The notes beneath the pieces were generated by a model. The model had not been told where the DNA came from and did no database searches. It saw only the letters and a program-made list of their open reading frames with translations. A program made the position numbers and the translations under genes. Of a stretch of DNA of 64,000 nucleotides, positions 34,661-45,729 are shown piece by piece. This DNA is from Camillea tinctor. Lineage: Eukaryota; Ascomycota; Sordariomycetes; Xylariales; Xylariaceae. Each line of letters starts with the position of its first letter. The first letter of the stretch is position 1. Location of the stretch: NCBI GenBank assembly GCA_022578605.1, contig MU394151.1:38079-102078 (forward strand), given 5' to 3'.

Positions 34661-36093
34661 AACCACTGGGGCTCCTGATCTCTGTAGTTGTTGGGGCCTA
34701 GCGGCACGGTGTGAATCCTACCTTCCCCTCCCCCCTTTCCTCCAGGGGGGATTAGGACATGTGCCTTTCTTTCGAGCTTTGAGTCTACGATACCATTGAC
34801 AAAGCACCCCGTAGCGCATGGCATGTTAGATATCGGCGCTCTCAGCATGTATCGTGTTCAGAGCGCGTTCTCGGCCCTTGAGGGTAAATCGGATCAGAAA
34901 AGCTTCATGGTTGTTACTCTCTCCTCGGTATCAGGGGACGCTAGTCCTGCACCACAGCTTCTTGCTGAGGGCTTATGATCGGCGTGTACTGTGTGGCGAT
35001 ATGTTGGATGTGATGAGCGATGGGAGATAAGGGCACGGGACTTAAGGGGCTTGTCGCGGGTAGGGAAGAACTGCGGTATTGTGTGGGAAGGGGGGAGGCG
35101 TCGCCCCGGAGACAGATAGAGGAGGCAGTCGGTTAGATCCCGCTGCGATGGACCGCAGGGATTTGCGCGCCCGTGATGAAGGTTCTGTTTCGAAAATGCT
35201 AGATTATTAGCTCTTTGTTGATCCTGAGAGATTGTATCCTCTGATCATGTGTATATGGCAGGGCCTGGTCTATGCGAGATACTTGGATTAATGGAATTCA
35301 TCGTGAATCGACAAGTTACTATCTGAGTTTTGAAAGAGAACGCCGCCCTTGGGGAGGTATGTAGTTGAGGACGACGTGTAGATTATAAGCGCCCTCGTTT
35401 CGTACACATGAGAGTGTGAAAATGAAGATGTAACTGTTTTAGGCGACCCTATTCTTGATAGCATTTTAACACCGTCCTCAAGGGTAGGCATGTCTTCGAT
35501 CAAGCTTGACTACAAGTAGAAGGAGTCCTCAGAAAGAAGGGACCTCAATTTTCAGAACATATTACCTGGACGAGAGCTTCCTAACTTGATATACGAAGCC
35601 AGTATCGCAATCTAGAATCCTCTTATGCTCGTTCCCTGCTGAGAGAATAAGCTTTTAAAGATATGCGCGGGCACCACTGTGGCTTGGTTATAGTCCGGAC
35701 AGAGCCGCGAATCCTGACGTAGAACATTCTATTTTTGAAGGTCATTCCCATTACTGCCCGGGCTACCAGGAAAGAGGGAATGGTTTATGCGGTGTAAGGA
35801 TGTCAGCGAAATAACTACATGACCCCCTTTGTCCCTCGAGCTTAGCCTTTCATACCCCCAAGGGTATGTGTAGCACCATATAGATTGGGCTATGTGAACA
35901 CTCCTGGCTGTAGACATCGGAGTTAGGGAATAGGGTGACGACAACCTGACCCTCGACAAAGCTTGGATTGTCGTCGACCATATAGGTAGCTTCCTACAAC
36001 CCCTCGTATTGTATGGCATTTGGCTGTACAAAGATCTTACCCCTTATATATTGAGCATTAGTGAACATCGTAGTCACTCTTACGTGAAGGGAT

Positions 36094-36313
36094 CAGCTGA
36101 CCAGGGGGTCGGATTTTTGACCTCTCACTTAATTGAGCCTACGGTGACTCCCTCTATATTTAAGCTGTGGCCTAAATATATAAAAAATGTCTTGCCGACT
36201 TAACTTTCCCGGGGTCGGTGCTGAAACAGTTACAGCAACACACATCAAGGTTAACGTCGAGTCAGCATTGGCTCAACTAAAAAGGGGGTCAAAAAACCCG
36301 ACTCCCTGACTAA
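36094..36313. repeat. Imperfect 45-bp inverted repeat (MITE-like or nested LTR relic)
   Basis: The arm at 36094-36139 (containing GGGGGTCGGATTTTTGACC and ending TTGAGCC) matches the reverse complement of 36270-36313 at roughly three quarters of positions, with about 130 bp between. The right arm read forward (AGGGGGTCAAAAAACCCGAC) also resembles 57673-57692, so the arm belongs to a dispersed family. No transposase frame is present. Confidence 0.5.
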
Positions 36314-39300
36314 AAAGTGAGAGTCCGAGCTTTTTAACCATTTCAATTTAGAGGAACCTTTAACTTACCAAGACAGAAACAGACCTCCTAAACGTTAACC
36401 TTTCACGTTGGCGATCGAGCCACAGAGTCTTCTTGCCAGAGAGATATTTTGACATCCCAGGAGTCTCAAATGATGGGTCTACAAAACCTGCGACCGGGCT
36501 AGAATACATCACAACAGTTCACATACGGGGCCTTGACTAGCATACAACATAAATCGGATGATTAAGGGTAACCAGAAGTTGTATGTCCTCGGACGTTAAT
36601 TGTAGTTGTGCTGAGGTGGGCCGAATGGAGGAGTATTTACGGGTGCAATTACATTCTCCCTCATGCTTGTCATGGACATCGTTCTTAGGTAGTTATGAGA
36701 ATATTATTTGAGTGTTGAACTGCCATAACTGATCATGGACTGCATCTCATGATGACAAGAAGTAAGCGCCGAGAAAATCCACTATACTTGGTATCTCTCA
36801 TAGACCTAGATTCTCTAGATAGAGAGTTAAATAGCTCTTTTAATCCTTTTTAGATTATAGAAGCCAGCAAGATTAGCTTTGGTCACAAAACTCATGCTGC
36901 CTATTGTGATATTAATATAGTGTCACAATGCGAGCCCTTAGATGGAGGCAAACGATATTATTGTTGCGCGAGGGACTAAGCTACCTAGGCGACCACGCAG
37001 AGCAGCGTAGCTTGTTTACATAACAACAGCTTCTCTGTTCTGTTTTCTATACTAAGGGTTTAGCTATTCAGCTCCTCACAAAGAGGATGGTATCAACGGC
37101 TGGAACGAAATTTGCGACCAGCTTCTGGTAACTCAAGGGTGTAGGTTGAATGCTGAGGAAGACATGTCTTCGGTCCCCCTTGACGACTGACAGCCCCTAT
37201 ATTCGGGGAATAACATAATCGAAAGAATAAGCGACGCGACCAGGGACTACGTCGACAAGGACGAAATCGACGACAGGATTAGGGAGATGGCAACCAAGCT
37301 CGTCAGATTTTGACGAAACTAGGCTCGAATTAAGTATTGGGAGGTCTTTGCGGTAGGCGGATTTGGCTTACGGCTGTACTGAGGATATATGTTAAGCACA
37401 TTTCAAAGCTTGCAAAGATTCATGGTAACACTACAATACTGCAACCGAGACCAACCTTACGAATCCGCCTTAACTATGCACGAAGGCCAAGCTAAGATCA
37501 GGTCAATCCGGGAACATTAAACCCAACGGGAATTATATATTGACTACTTCAGTAAAAGTACTTAATGGATCAGGGTTTCTAAGAACCGACTTCAGTAGCT
37601 GAGTATCACTAATACTTATACTGAAGCTGAAGATTTAACTTACTAGCTAGTCAACCTACCTCCCTACTGGCCTACTTGCTGACTTGTCTACTAACCATTT
37701 TATATTTATTAAAAGCAATGTGCTATGCCATGGAGTACATGGCAGTGCGTACCATGTAATAGAAGAACGACGGTATTCATTGTGTAAATAGTGATATCGG
37801 AAATAGCCATAGTCCTGATCTTTCACACAAAAATATCGTGATTACCTTATAAACCTCTTCTGGGACCCATCATGATAGTTGCCTTGAGCCAACGGTTTAC
37901 CGTTTACGATATCCGGTTCTGTGGCCAATAACTATTTGTACGCATACGCGTCCATATCTTGCTGTTTTCTTATCCAAGGCTACGCAAGGTTATACATATT
38001 ATCCTTCTACGTTAATCGGGCCATCTAAACGGCTATGAATTATCTAACACCTCGACCGAGGTTGCCCTCGTTTTGAAAAACCTCCAAGACCTTTAGGATC
38101 ACCCTTGGTTTGGGCCAGCCTACACAGTGCCATATTAGTTTGAAGCTCATATCTCCCTCAGCTGGTAGCTAGTTCTCGTCTATCTAGGACCCTAGCTGCC
38201 TATGTCGACCGCGCGTAGGAATAGAAATCTCACGACTAGCCAAGAAATCATGTTGTCGTTAAGACGGGGACTACGATTATATCAACCCCCGATGTTGTTC
38301 CTTACACCTAGAAGTATCCTCTTTTTCCATGGGGTAGCTCATGTACATCTGTGTACCTAATGATGTATAATTCCGAGCAAGGAATTTGTATACACGGACT
38401 TTCTCAGAGTGAAAATTTGTATTGGTGCTAGGCACGTATTGTACCTTGTTTCTTTGCCCCCTGTTGATCGATACTAGGATCTGGCACAGGTTCAACGATT
38501 TAAATAGTAGCTGTTCATTAACAGACGAGATCTAGGATCACGACAGAAACCGCGATCTTCTACTAAGTATGTAAGGGGGAATGCCGCGTATCAAGGGTCA
38601 ACTCCCCGGACTCGGGGAGCTGTGGATTTATCTATGATATACTGATGATTAGAGGTAATTAAAAGAAGACTTTAGGAATAGAAATCATCTGGTAATGATT
38701 CGGTTGTTCTCTAAGAAACTCAATGGAACCCAGTTGTGTCAAACCCCCCTATAATCACATATCAGAGCCTAGTGAAGGCTTTTATCACTATGGCACACCT
38801 GTAGATGAACGAAATAAATGTCCCTGGTGTTTTATACGTGCCATATTGCCGGGGTACCGATTATTTGGGAAATCCCCACAAAGACATGCATTCTCATTCT
38901 TGGTTTTCTCCCGCTTGTGCTACAAAGCCCGTTCCAAGTATATATCAACGAACGAACCTGTGGGGACTTTTGATCGACTGATCCTTGTATACACATGTAC
39001 GGATGTCGTCTGTTTTTTCTTTTCTTTTTCCATTTATCCCCCCATCAGCAGGGGCCAGCTTGATACAATTGCTTTTCTTTTTCTTTCTCTTTTTCTTCCT
39101 ATCCACCCCCCTTCTAGTAACTTCCACAGATCCGACTCTTACTCTCCCTTCGTATAATCAGATCTATGAATAGTTCGTGTTACGAATCTAGATACACGCA
39201 AGGTTACTCGACATCCGTGCTGGGAAGCCTGCTATCTGGCTACACGAGTACATACATCGGTATCCTTCTGCGGAAGTCCCATAATCGACGCGTGCAACGG

Positions 39301-40217
39301 GGGATCTACAGCAATGCATTGTGAACGACACTAAGCTACATACCTAGTCCCTACTTATGCAGACCCAAGTCTCCGTACGCTGTGTCCTCGTGCCCGGTTC
39401 TACGGGGCTTTTTCTTTCTTTCGCGTGCAAGGATCGGGGCTGCTATTGTTTATTGTTGTTTCGCCTTGCTGCGAACTACGGCAGGCGGCGTCGGACTTCG
39501 TAGAAGGGGTATCCGGGTTTCTCTAACCCCCTGCAGTGGCTAAGCAATAGCTCTTGTTAGTGGAAGACCCTTCTTCCCTCCCCCTGACTTCACCTACGTG
39601 TGCTAGAGGTTTGTTTACAAAACGCATGTTTTTCTTTTCCTCAGATGAATTACCTATTTCCTTACTACGATGTGAGGCTGAAAAGACAGGGGGGGGGGGA
39701 AATATATCACTGAACGGAGGTTCTAAATCCATTATATATGATAGGTATCTTGATCTACATTGCCGACTATGTAGGGGGTGGACTGTTAGTATGTATGTGG
39801 GGGACATCCCGTCATTTTTTTCGGCCTCTCACTACTAAGCACGAGATGGATGACTGTATATACTAGCAACCTCGGATTAACATCACGCCCTCATTTTCTT
39901 GTTTGCAATCTCCTTAAAAGAAGCGCATGTTTGCTTCTCTTCGTAATGTCTTCCACAGACGGCAGGTAGCGCGAAGTTCCTAAGCGAGGTCCGGCCCGGT
40001 AACTCGGCTCATCTGTATATCTCCGGCGGCTGACCGCATGAATTGCATGCTTCCATATTATTTCAGACATGCATTGCTTTTGTTTTTTGCAGTTTCACCA
40101 ACTATACTCTAGTGTCATATGCTAAGATGGAGGGCTAGACATTTACTACTTAGTCCACACGCAGTTGATATGTAGTCGCACGCGTCAACCATCTACGCAA
40201 GGCGTCGTGTAAATTGC

Positions 40218-40245
40218 CCTGATATTGGAGTGCACTAATATCAGG
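40218..40245. repeat. Perfect 9-bp inverted repeat upstream of the 5S gene
   Basis: CCTGATATT (40218-40226) and AATATCAGG (40237-40245) with a 10-nt spacer, about 45 bp before the 5S transcript. A regulatory role is possible, but fungal 5S promoters are largely internal. Confidence 0.35.
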
Positions 40246-40287
40246 AGGAGGCAAACAATGTGAGCATCAATAGAACCAATTTCTGTC

Positions 40288-40406
40288 ACATACGACCATA
40301 GGACTCAGAATATTCGGCATCCCGTCCGCTCTGCCCTAGACAAGCTGGGTACTGCCAGATTAGTAGTTGGGTCGGTGACGACCAGCGAATCCCTGGTGTT
40401 GTATGT
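40288..40406 (+). rRNA. 5S ribosomal RNA (dispersed gene)
   Basis: The 119-nt sequence begins ACATACGACCATAGG and ends GGTGTTGTATGT followed by a run of T, the normal polymerase III terminator. The two ends form the 9-bp helix I. ATCCCGTCCGCTCT and TAGTAGTTGGGTCGGTGACG with CAGCGAATCCC are the strongly conserved loop and internal-promoter segments. Helix II (ACTCAG with CTGGGT) differs from the Neurospora-type sequence as I remember it, but is still fully paired, which suggests a functional gene rather than a pseudogene. Single dispersed 5S genes, unlinked to the rDNA array, are usual in filamentous ascomycetes. Confidence 0.9.
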
Positions 40407-40411
40407 TTTTT
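40406..40411 (+). terminator. Polymerase III oligo-T terminator of the 5S gene
   Basis: Six T residues directly at the 3' end of the 5S rRNA, followed by a second T-rich run about 10 nt further. Confidence 0.8.
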
Positions 40412-43400
40412 GTTCTGTTTTTTTTTGGGCGAGATCGGACCGACGATGGCAGACCTATCACTTTGACTAAGGTGATACATAAGAACCTTACTTAGATTTC
40501 ACTGGTAACAATACGATGGCTGTTATTTTGTGTAGGGGGCGGTATGTCTCAGGACTGTACACACGTGCTCACAACACCGGGGTGCGGATCATGACCGTGT
40601 ATGGGTACGGGGAAATGGATTTCGTACCGCGCACGCATGGTGGACTTGCTTTTTTTAGCTGTGCTTCAGCTAGGTTCGCAGCAAGGACTTGTCGAAGTGT
40701 CGTTGCCCATCTCTTGGCGACACACTATTTTACAGTAATAAGGTGACTAATATGTGTGTCTCTGAACGGGGAGATGCACGCTAGGTAGATGTATAATGCA
40801 AGTGTAAGACAAGATATAGCGTGCGTCAGATATTAGAAAAAAGAGAGAAAGATAAACAGGCGAAGCGCTACCTATTTAGCGATAGAGAGTTGGTATATAG
40901 TAATAATATGGCGGAGATAGATCGTAAGCTGGCAAAAGAAAAAAAGAAGAAAAGATACGCATGTTGGAGGATATGCATACGTATGTGTAGTCTTCGCATA
41001 ACTATATTTCTTAGGTCAGATGGAGGGGAAGAGGGCTAGATGGCGATAAGCGAGTCCAATGTCCGCGCGCGTACGCGTGTATGAGGCAGTGTATAGCATT
41101 TTATAGTGTAACGGCGGCCGGGGGAACTACTGGGGAAGAACTGAAGCATACGTGTGTGTGTGTGGTGTATATATCCGTCTGTGCGTATATACAGAGGAAG
41201 AGGGAGGGCGGAGAGGTTCTAGGAAGTCTCATCCGGATCCTACGTAAAGACTGCACTTACTGGTGGATGTTTTTAGACCTACAGTAATGAATACATATCT
41301 TTCTCTCTCTCTACTTGGAAGCCCTGCTCCCTCTAGATCGTAATGTAGTATGGCTTTTACACTAGATAAGGGTGTAGGGTAGGGCCGGTAGCTTGAGTCT
41401 ACCTATCTATACTCAATCGTCAGTCTCCCTTATTGGAGAACGACCAACCAGAAGCCACGTTTTGTCTAGTTAGATATTGTAGGGTGGGCAAACAAGCTTG
41501 ACAAGGTAGGTCCTTAAGGTTACTGCTCCATCGTCGGCGGTTCCTCCGGTTAGTCATCGAGATTCGATCCAAACCTCCTTACCGCGGGGGGGGGGCCAAA
41601 TAGGGAAGGCGTCTGGACTCCTTCGACGACCCGCCATACAAGCGGGCGTGCGTAATAATAAATAAACTGGAGACCCTTGGGATTCGAATCCGTTTGTCGA
41701 TTCTCTCTTTTACACTAACCCTAGTATAGTGTGAGGGCATAGGTGTATTGTTACTCCGTCCATGCTCCCCTCCCGTTCCCCTTTTCTCCCTCCCCCGCGT
41801 CGACAAGGGTTGCGACACATCACAGGTACGTGTTGGCACTAGTGTAGGAATATCGTACGTGGTATACATGTAAGTAAGCAAAATGCGAGGGAGAAGAAGG
41901 ATACGTAGCTGGAATCGTACCATGCATAAGGCATAACGGTGAGAGAACAAACAGAGGAATGATGGAGGAAAAGAGAGACAACCGAGATGTCCGTCGTGGC
42001 TGCGTGCGTGTAAGACGAATTGTCAAATCAATTGATCCTCCCGATCCTTTTTCTCTCTTGACCCTCGTCCGAAGGTCCGCAACGCAAGTGCGCCATGCGC
42101 AATGTTGACAAAGACGGCGAGGACAATTGTTCACGGGAGAAAAAGAAAAAAAGAAAAAGAAAAGTAAGGTTGTGGGAACGAGGGCGGTCAACACAATAGA
42201 TTGGTGGATCTATCGAAGTAAGTATGACGGGGCAGCGGAGGATGATAGACCAGTTGTCCCCTTCTGGAGTTTCTCGCAGCGTGTTATCGTGGGCATTCCC
42301 GACGCCCGGCACTTCATCTGGTACTAGCAACCTTTCTTACTTACCTACTCTTATTTTATTTATTTTTACTTTCTCCTATTTCTCCCCTCTCCTAACCGTA
42401 AACGGTGTCAATTTGTTGCTGTACATGGCCGGTACGTCATCGTACTTTATGTCATATGCGGATTCATAATGAGGATTGACGGTAGACTACGACGGAAGAG
42501 ACCTACTGATAGTAGCGGAGGAATAGCGCTCTCTAAACAGGCAATTCGGTCCACACCAACGCTGCGTGAGGGAATTTCACAATTTCACCTACATAGGATT
42601 AATTGACTATGTGTATAGGCCGTTTGTCGTATGTTCTAATTGATTGAGTTAGGAGAGGAGTATACTCTCCGGCCCGCAGACATGGGAGAGGCGAAATATT
42701 GGCGACTTACAACTAACCAAGTATTGTTAAAACCAAACATAAACATCGAACTGGTTCACATGGATAGTTGTAGGCATGTATTGTGTTGTATTGATTGTAT
42801 CGATACATATTGCACTGTAAAATGTTCAGTGTGTGCTGTACAATAAGTACATACATAACAAGTACAATACATATAGTAGTTTGTACTTCGTACCTACATT
42901 GATCTCAGGAACCCGCATAGGGGTATACCTGGTTCATAGAATTGTTTTGAACCAATCATCGGTGGCTTGGGTTGCCTGTTCCTGGTAAGTACACATGTCC
43001 GTCCAAAAGCCATCTTTCAACGCAAAGCATTCATTGGCAGTTTATTCTGAATATCGCGGGATATGGTGTAAAACCCAATGGAAGGGTTTCGCACGAGAGG
43101 ACAAGGTCGGGGTTTCGGTCTCTGCAACAAGGTACGTAATAGGCATGTCTATACACCTCCAAGTGTTAGTGTAGATGTAAGTGCACTAGAACTGCGCGAC
43201 CGCACGTCCAATAGACTAAAATATGCAAGGGAGGAAGATCACTTTTTCTATCTCCAGGGTTCATCTCTCAATCGACTTCTATGAGTGGTTCAACTTTTTT
43301 TTTTCTTCGCACACACAATACTACGCTAGAACGTACGAAGAGGAGGGGAAGAGAAAAAAGGAGAATAATCATCCTCCATATGCTAGATAAGATGGAAACA

Positions 43401-44400
43401 CTCCTAAGACAGACAGGAGAATAGGATGAAAAAGGAACGAGAGATGCCGGTTCAATGAAAAGGCAGCGATAAGTAGTTCAACCGGCGATACATGAAACTC
43501 CTGGCGTTGAAGATCACGTCAAAGTTTCGTTTCGGCCAACCGCTTGCGATCTCGTAGGGTCCCGACCGGGCATTAAGCTTAAAATGCAGGTCAAGTTCAG
43601 ACGGAAACGCTGTAAGTCAGAAACCCATAACCCATACAAGGGGGTTGTCTAGTGTAAGTGTACGAGTCAATAAGGAGAAAGAGAATTGAAAAAAAAAAAG
43701 GATGCGTGAATGAGGGGTTGTACATGTATACCAAGTACGGGGGATTACAAGATACTACAAAATCACATTAAAGAGAATTGTGATCAAGATGCGAAACAAA
43801 TATCGGTATGAGAAGAGAACATCATAAACGTGCGTGGTATCATTTCGGCTGCTTTTGGCTTACAGCGTAGAACTTCTAACTGTCTCTTTTTTTTTCTCCT
43901 GTACTCTCTCTCTCCTCCATCTGCTTCTCTTTCTCACCTACTTCCCCCTTCCCCTCCCTGTCCATTGATCTACACCACTTTCTTCTGTACTAGACAACTA
44001 GCATTGCCTTTTATCGCCTAAGCCCACATCCCCCATCCTGAAAAAAATGGCCAGATAAAAAAACAATTGGAAAGAAAGGCATTAGATATCCCAAAACCGC
44101 CTCACACGCCGCCAAATATGTAACCCAAGCCAAGCAAGCGCCCCCCCTAACGATAAAAGTGTGTGACTGTTGTTTTCCGAACTCCGTTTGGTCATAAAAA
44201 TAATTCCCCAACCACCCCCCTGGTTAAAAAAAAAAAGAAATGAAAAAAAAAACGCCTTTACCTCATGCCCTCCCCTACATTTCCTTTTCCCTGATTGGGA
44301 CAATAAGTGAAACCATTGGCTGTAAATGAATGAAAGCAATGTGGGACTGAATAAATGAATGAATTAGAAAAAAAAATAAAAATAAAAATATTGGTGGCGG
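40412..44400. other. Intergenic region, no supported gene
   Basis: 4 kb between the 5S gene and the Ser-rich protein gene. Open frames are short and without recognisable domains. A 12-bp palindrome GGATTCGAATCC at about 41690 resembles a B box, but no tRNA can be folded around it. A/T homopolymers are frequent toward 43.6-44.4 kb. Confidence 0.5.
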
Positions 44401-45642
44401 TCACGACTTGACCCTGACACTCCGCCGACGGTTGATGTTTAAGCCACTTAATATCCCCTTCTTTGCCGTTGCCGGGCTCATCGGCGACATGGCCTGCGCA
44501 GACGGCGAGGGTGGTGGCTGTGCGTTTTTCCTCGCAGCGCGCAGGATCTCGTTGTAAGTTCTGGGTGACTGGGGCACAAGGGTGGTGGTAGAGGAGGTAG
44601 CGGTAATATTGGTGGTGGTGGTGGTGGCCGAAGGCGGTGCCTCAGACTTCACCGGTGGCTCAAGCTCTTCGGCTGCAGCTGTTGGCGGCGATGATGTGTT
44701 TAAAGATAGACGGAGATTCTTAGCACCTGCTGCGGCAGACGCAAGCTGCGCCAAGTTGTCGCTGGAAACCGTAGCTTTAAGATTGGAGCGACTGCGCTTC
44801 CTCGCGAGGCTAATTGATTTCTGGAACCGGTGCAGTGCTGTGGAGGATCTCGGTGTCCGGGGCCCGGACGGTATCGGGTCCTTGTTTTGGGAGTCGAGCT
44901 TGTAGTTGCTAGTCGGGAAGGGGTCCTGGGTGAGGAACGACGGGGCTCCTTTGGAGAGGTCGGTGTGGATAGATGCGAGACTGCTTTGCCGTGGCCGGTG
45001 GTTCTCCAGAGCGCCGGTGTCAAGTGACGAGGATGCTGAGGACGTGGACGATCGCTCGAAAATATTCGACTGCGGCCTCTTTCTCACTGGAGTCGTAGGC
45101 CGCCGACTACTTGGCAAGTCGACGAGGCATGGCTTGCCTACAAAAACCACCGTAACTGCGCGCGCTGTGTCCTCCTGACTCCTCCGGCGAGGCGACGACT
45201 CCCCAGAATATTCACTATCTGAATCAAAATCGTCGTCAGAGAACTCGCCCGCCGACGTAGATGCTTCCTCTTCCGAGGAAAGGTAAACGTCGTGGGATGA
45301 GTTGAGGGATTGGGTTGCGGTTTCGATCGAGTCGAGCTTGAGGCTGTCTAGTAATTTCGATGCCCTCAGTGAATTCCTCTGGGGGATTGCGGGCGGTTCG
45401 ATTGTGATCTCTTTCGTCTTCATCTCTTTGGCTTCCAGGATAGTAGCCTCCTCGATCATGCACTGTTCGTCCTCCATGTCTAGGGCTAGGTCAAGAGCGT
45501 TCTCTTCAAAGGGCGTTTGTGAAGTAAAGCTATCACGGGATTTCCTAGATAATTCCTCTTTCACCCTCGTAGAAATCTCAGGCTGTCGTGTATCGCAGGC
45601 CGACTCTGCGAGGGAGGGTGGCAACTGTTCAAGGGGAGACAT
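44401..45642 (-). CDS. Ser-rich, mostly disordered protein (uncharacterised, fungal)
   Basis: A single long frame. The first in-frame ATG is at 45642 (residues reading MSPLEQLPPSLAES), giving 413 residues. The open frame continues 29 codons upstream to 45729 with coding-like, basic sequence (HIRSRTSSAIRRLSFRFSK) but begins there with GTG and has no ATG before a stop at about 45771. Either an upstream exon supplies the start or the true start is the internal ATG. The protein is Ser/Thr/Pro-rich with an acidic patch (SSEEEASTSAGEFSDDDFD), followed by a more conserved-looking AVTVVFVGKPCLVDLPS, and a C-terminus GILSGLNINRRRSVRVKS that looks like a phosphorylatable basic motif. No catalytic domain or membrane segment is visible. 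Function unknown. Confidence 0.75.
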   Translation of the reverse strand: MSPLEQLPPSLAESACDTRQPEISTRVKEELSRKSRDSFTSQTPFEENALDLALDMEDEQCMIEEATILEAKEMKTKEITIEPPAIPQRNSLRASKLLDSLKLDSIETATQSLNSSHDVYLSSEEEASTSAGEFSDDDFDSDSEYSGESSPRRRSQEDTARAVTVVFVGKPCLVDLPSSRRPTTPVRKRPQSNIFERSSTSSASSSLDTGALENHRPRQSSLASIHTDLSKGAPSFLTQDPFPTSNYKLDSQNKDPIPSGPRTPRSSTALHRFQKSISLARKRSRSNLKATVSSDNLAQLASAAAGAKNLRLSLNTSSPPTAAAEELEPPVKSEAPPSATTTTTNITATSSTTTLVPQSPRTYNEILRAARKNAQPPPSPSAQAMSPMSPATAKKGILSGLNINRRRSVRVKS

Positions 45643-45729
45643 ATCGCGTGTTTTGTAGTATCCGGCCTTGGAAAACCGGAAGCTCAGACGACGTATAGCT
45701 GACGAGGTCCTAGACCTTATGTGATCCAC

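Larger units (their letters stand above)
34124..40287. other. Gene-poor region with homopolymer artefact and repeat relics
   Basis: About 6 kb from the RING ligase to the 5S gene without a supported protein gene. It contains the G/C homopolymer block (34426-34660), an imperfect 45-bp inverted repeat (36094-36313), a GTTAGGGAATAGGG word at 35921-35934 shared with 57.66 kb, and many in-frame stops in otherwise normal-composition DNA. This looks like decayed transposon sequence. A frame at 38723-39157 (144 codons) has no recognisable domain and a homopolymer-rich C-terminus, and is not called. Confidence 0.5.

Noticed and set aside
37540..37640. Weak resemblance to a copia RNase H segment (TSVAEYH-like)
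   Set aside because: Only a handful of residues match, with stops on both sides; chance is an adequate explanation without a database search.
38723..39157. A 144-codon plus-strand frame that could be a gene
   Set aside because: No recognisable domain, Phe/Ser-rich segments arising from T/C homopolymers, and no supporting splice or promoter context. It lies among repeat relics.
41680..41710. GGATTCGAATCC resembling a tRNA B box
   Set aside because: It is a perfect palindrome, and no T stem, acceptor stem or A box can be placed around it on either strand.
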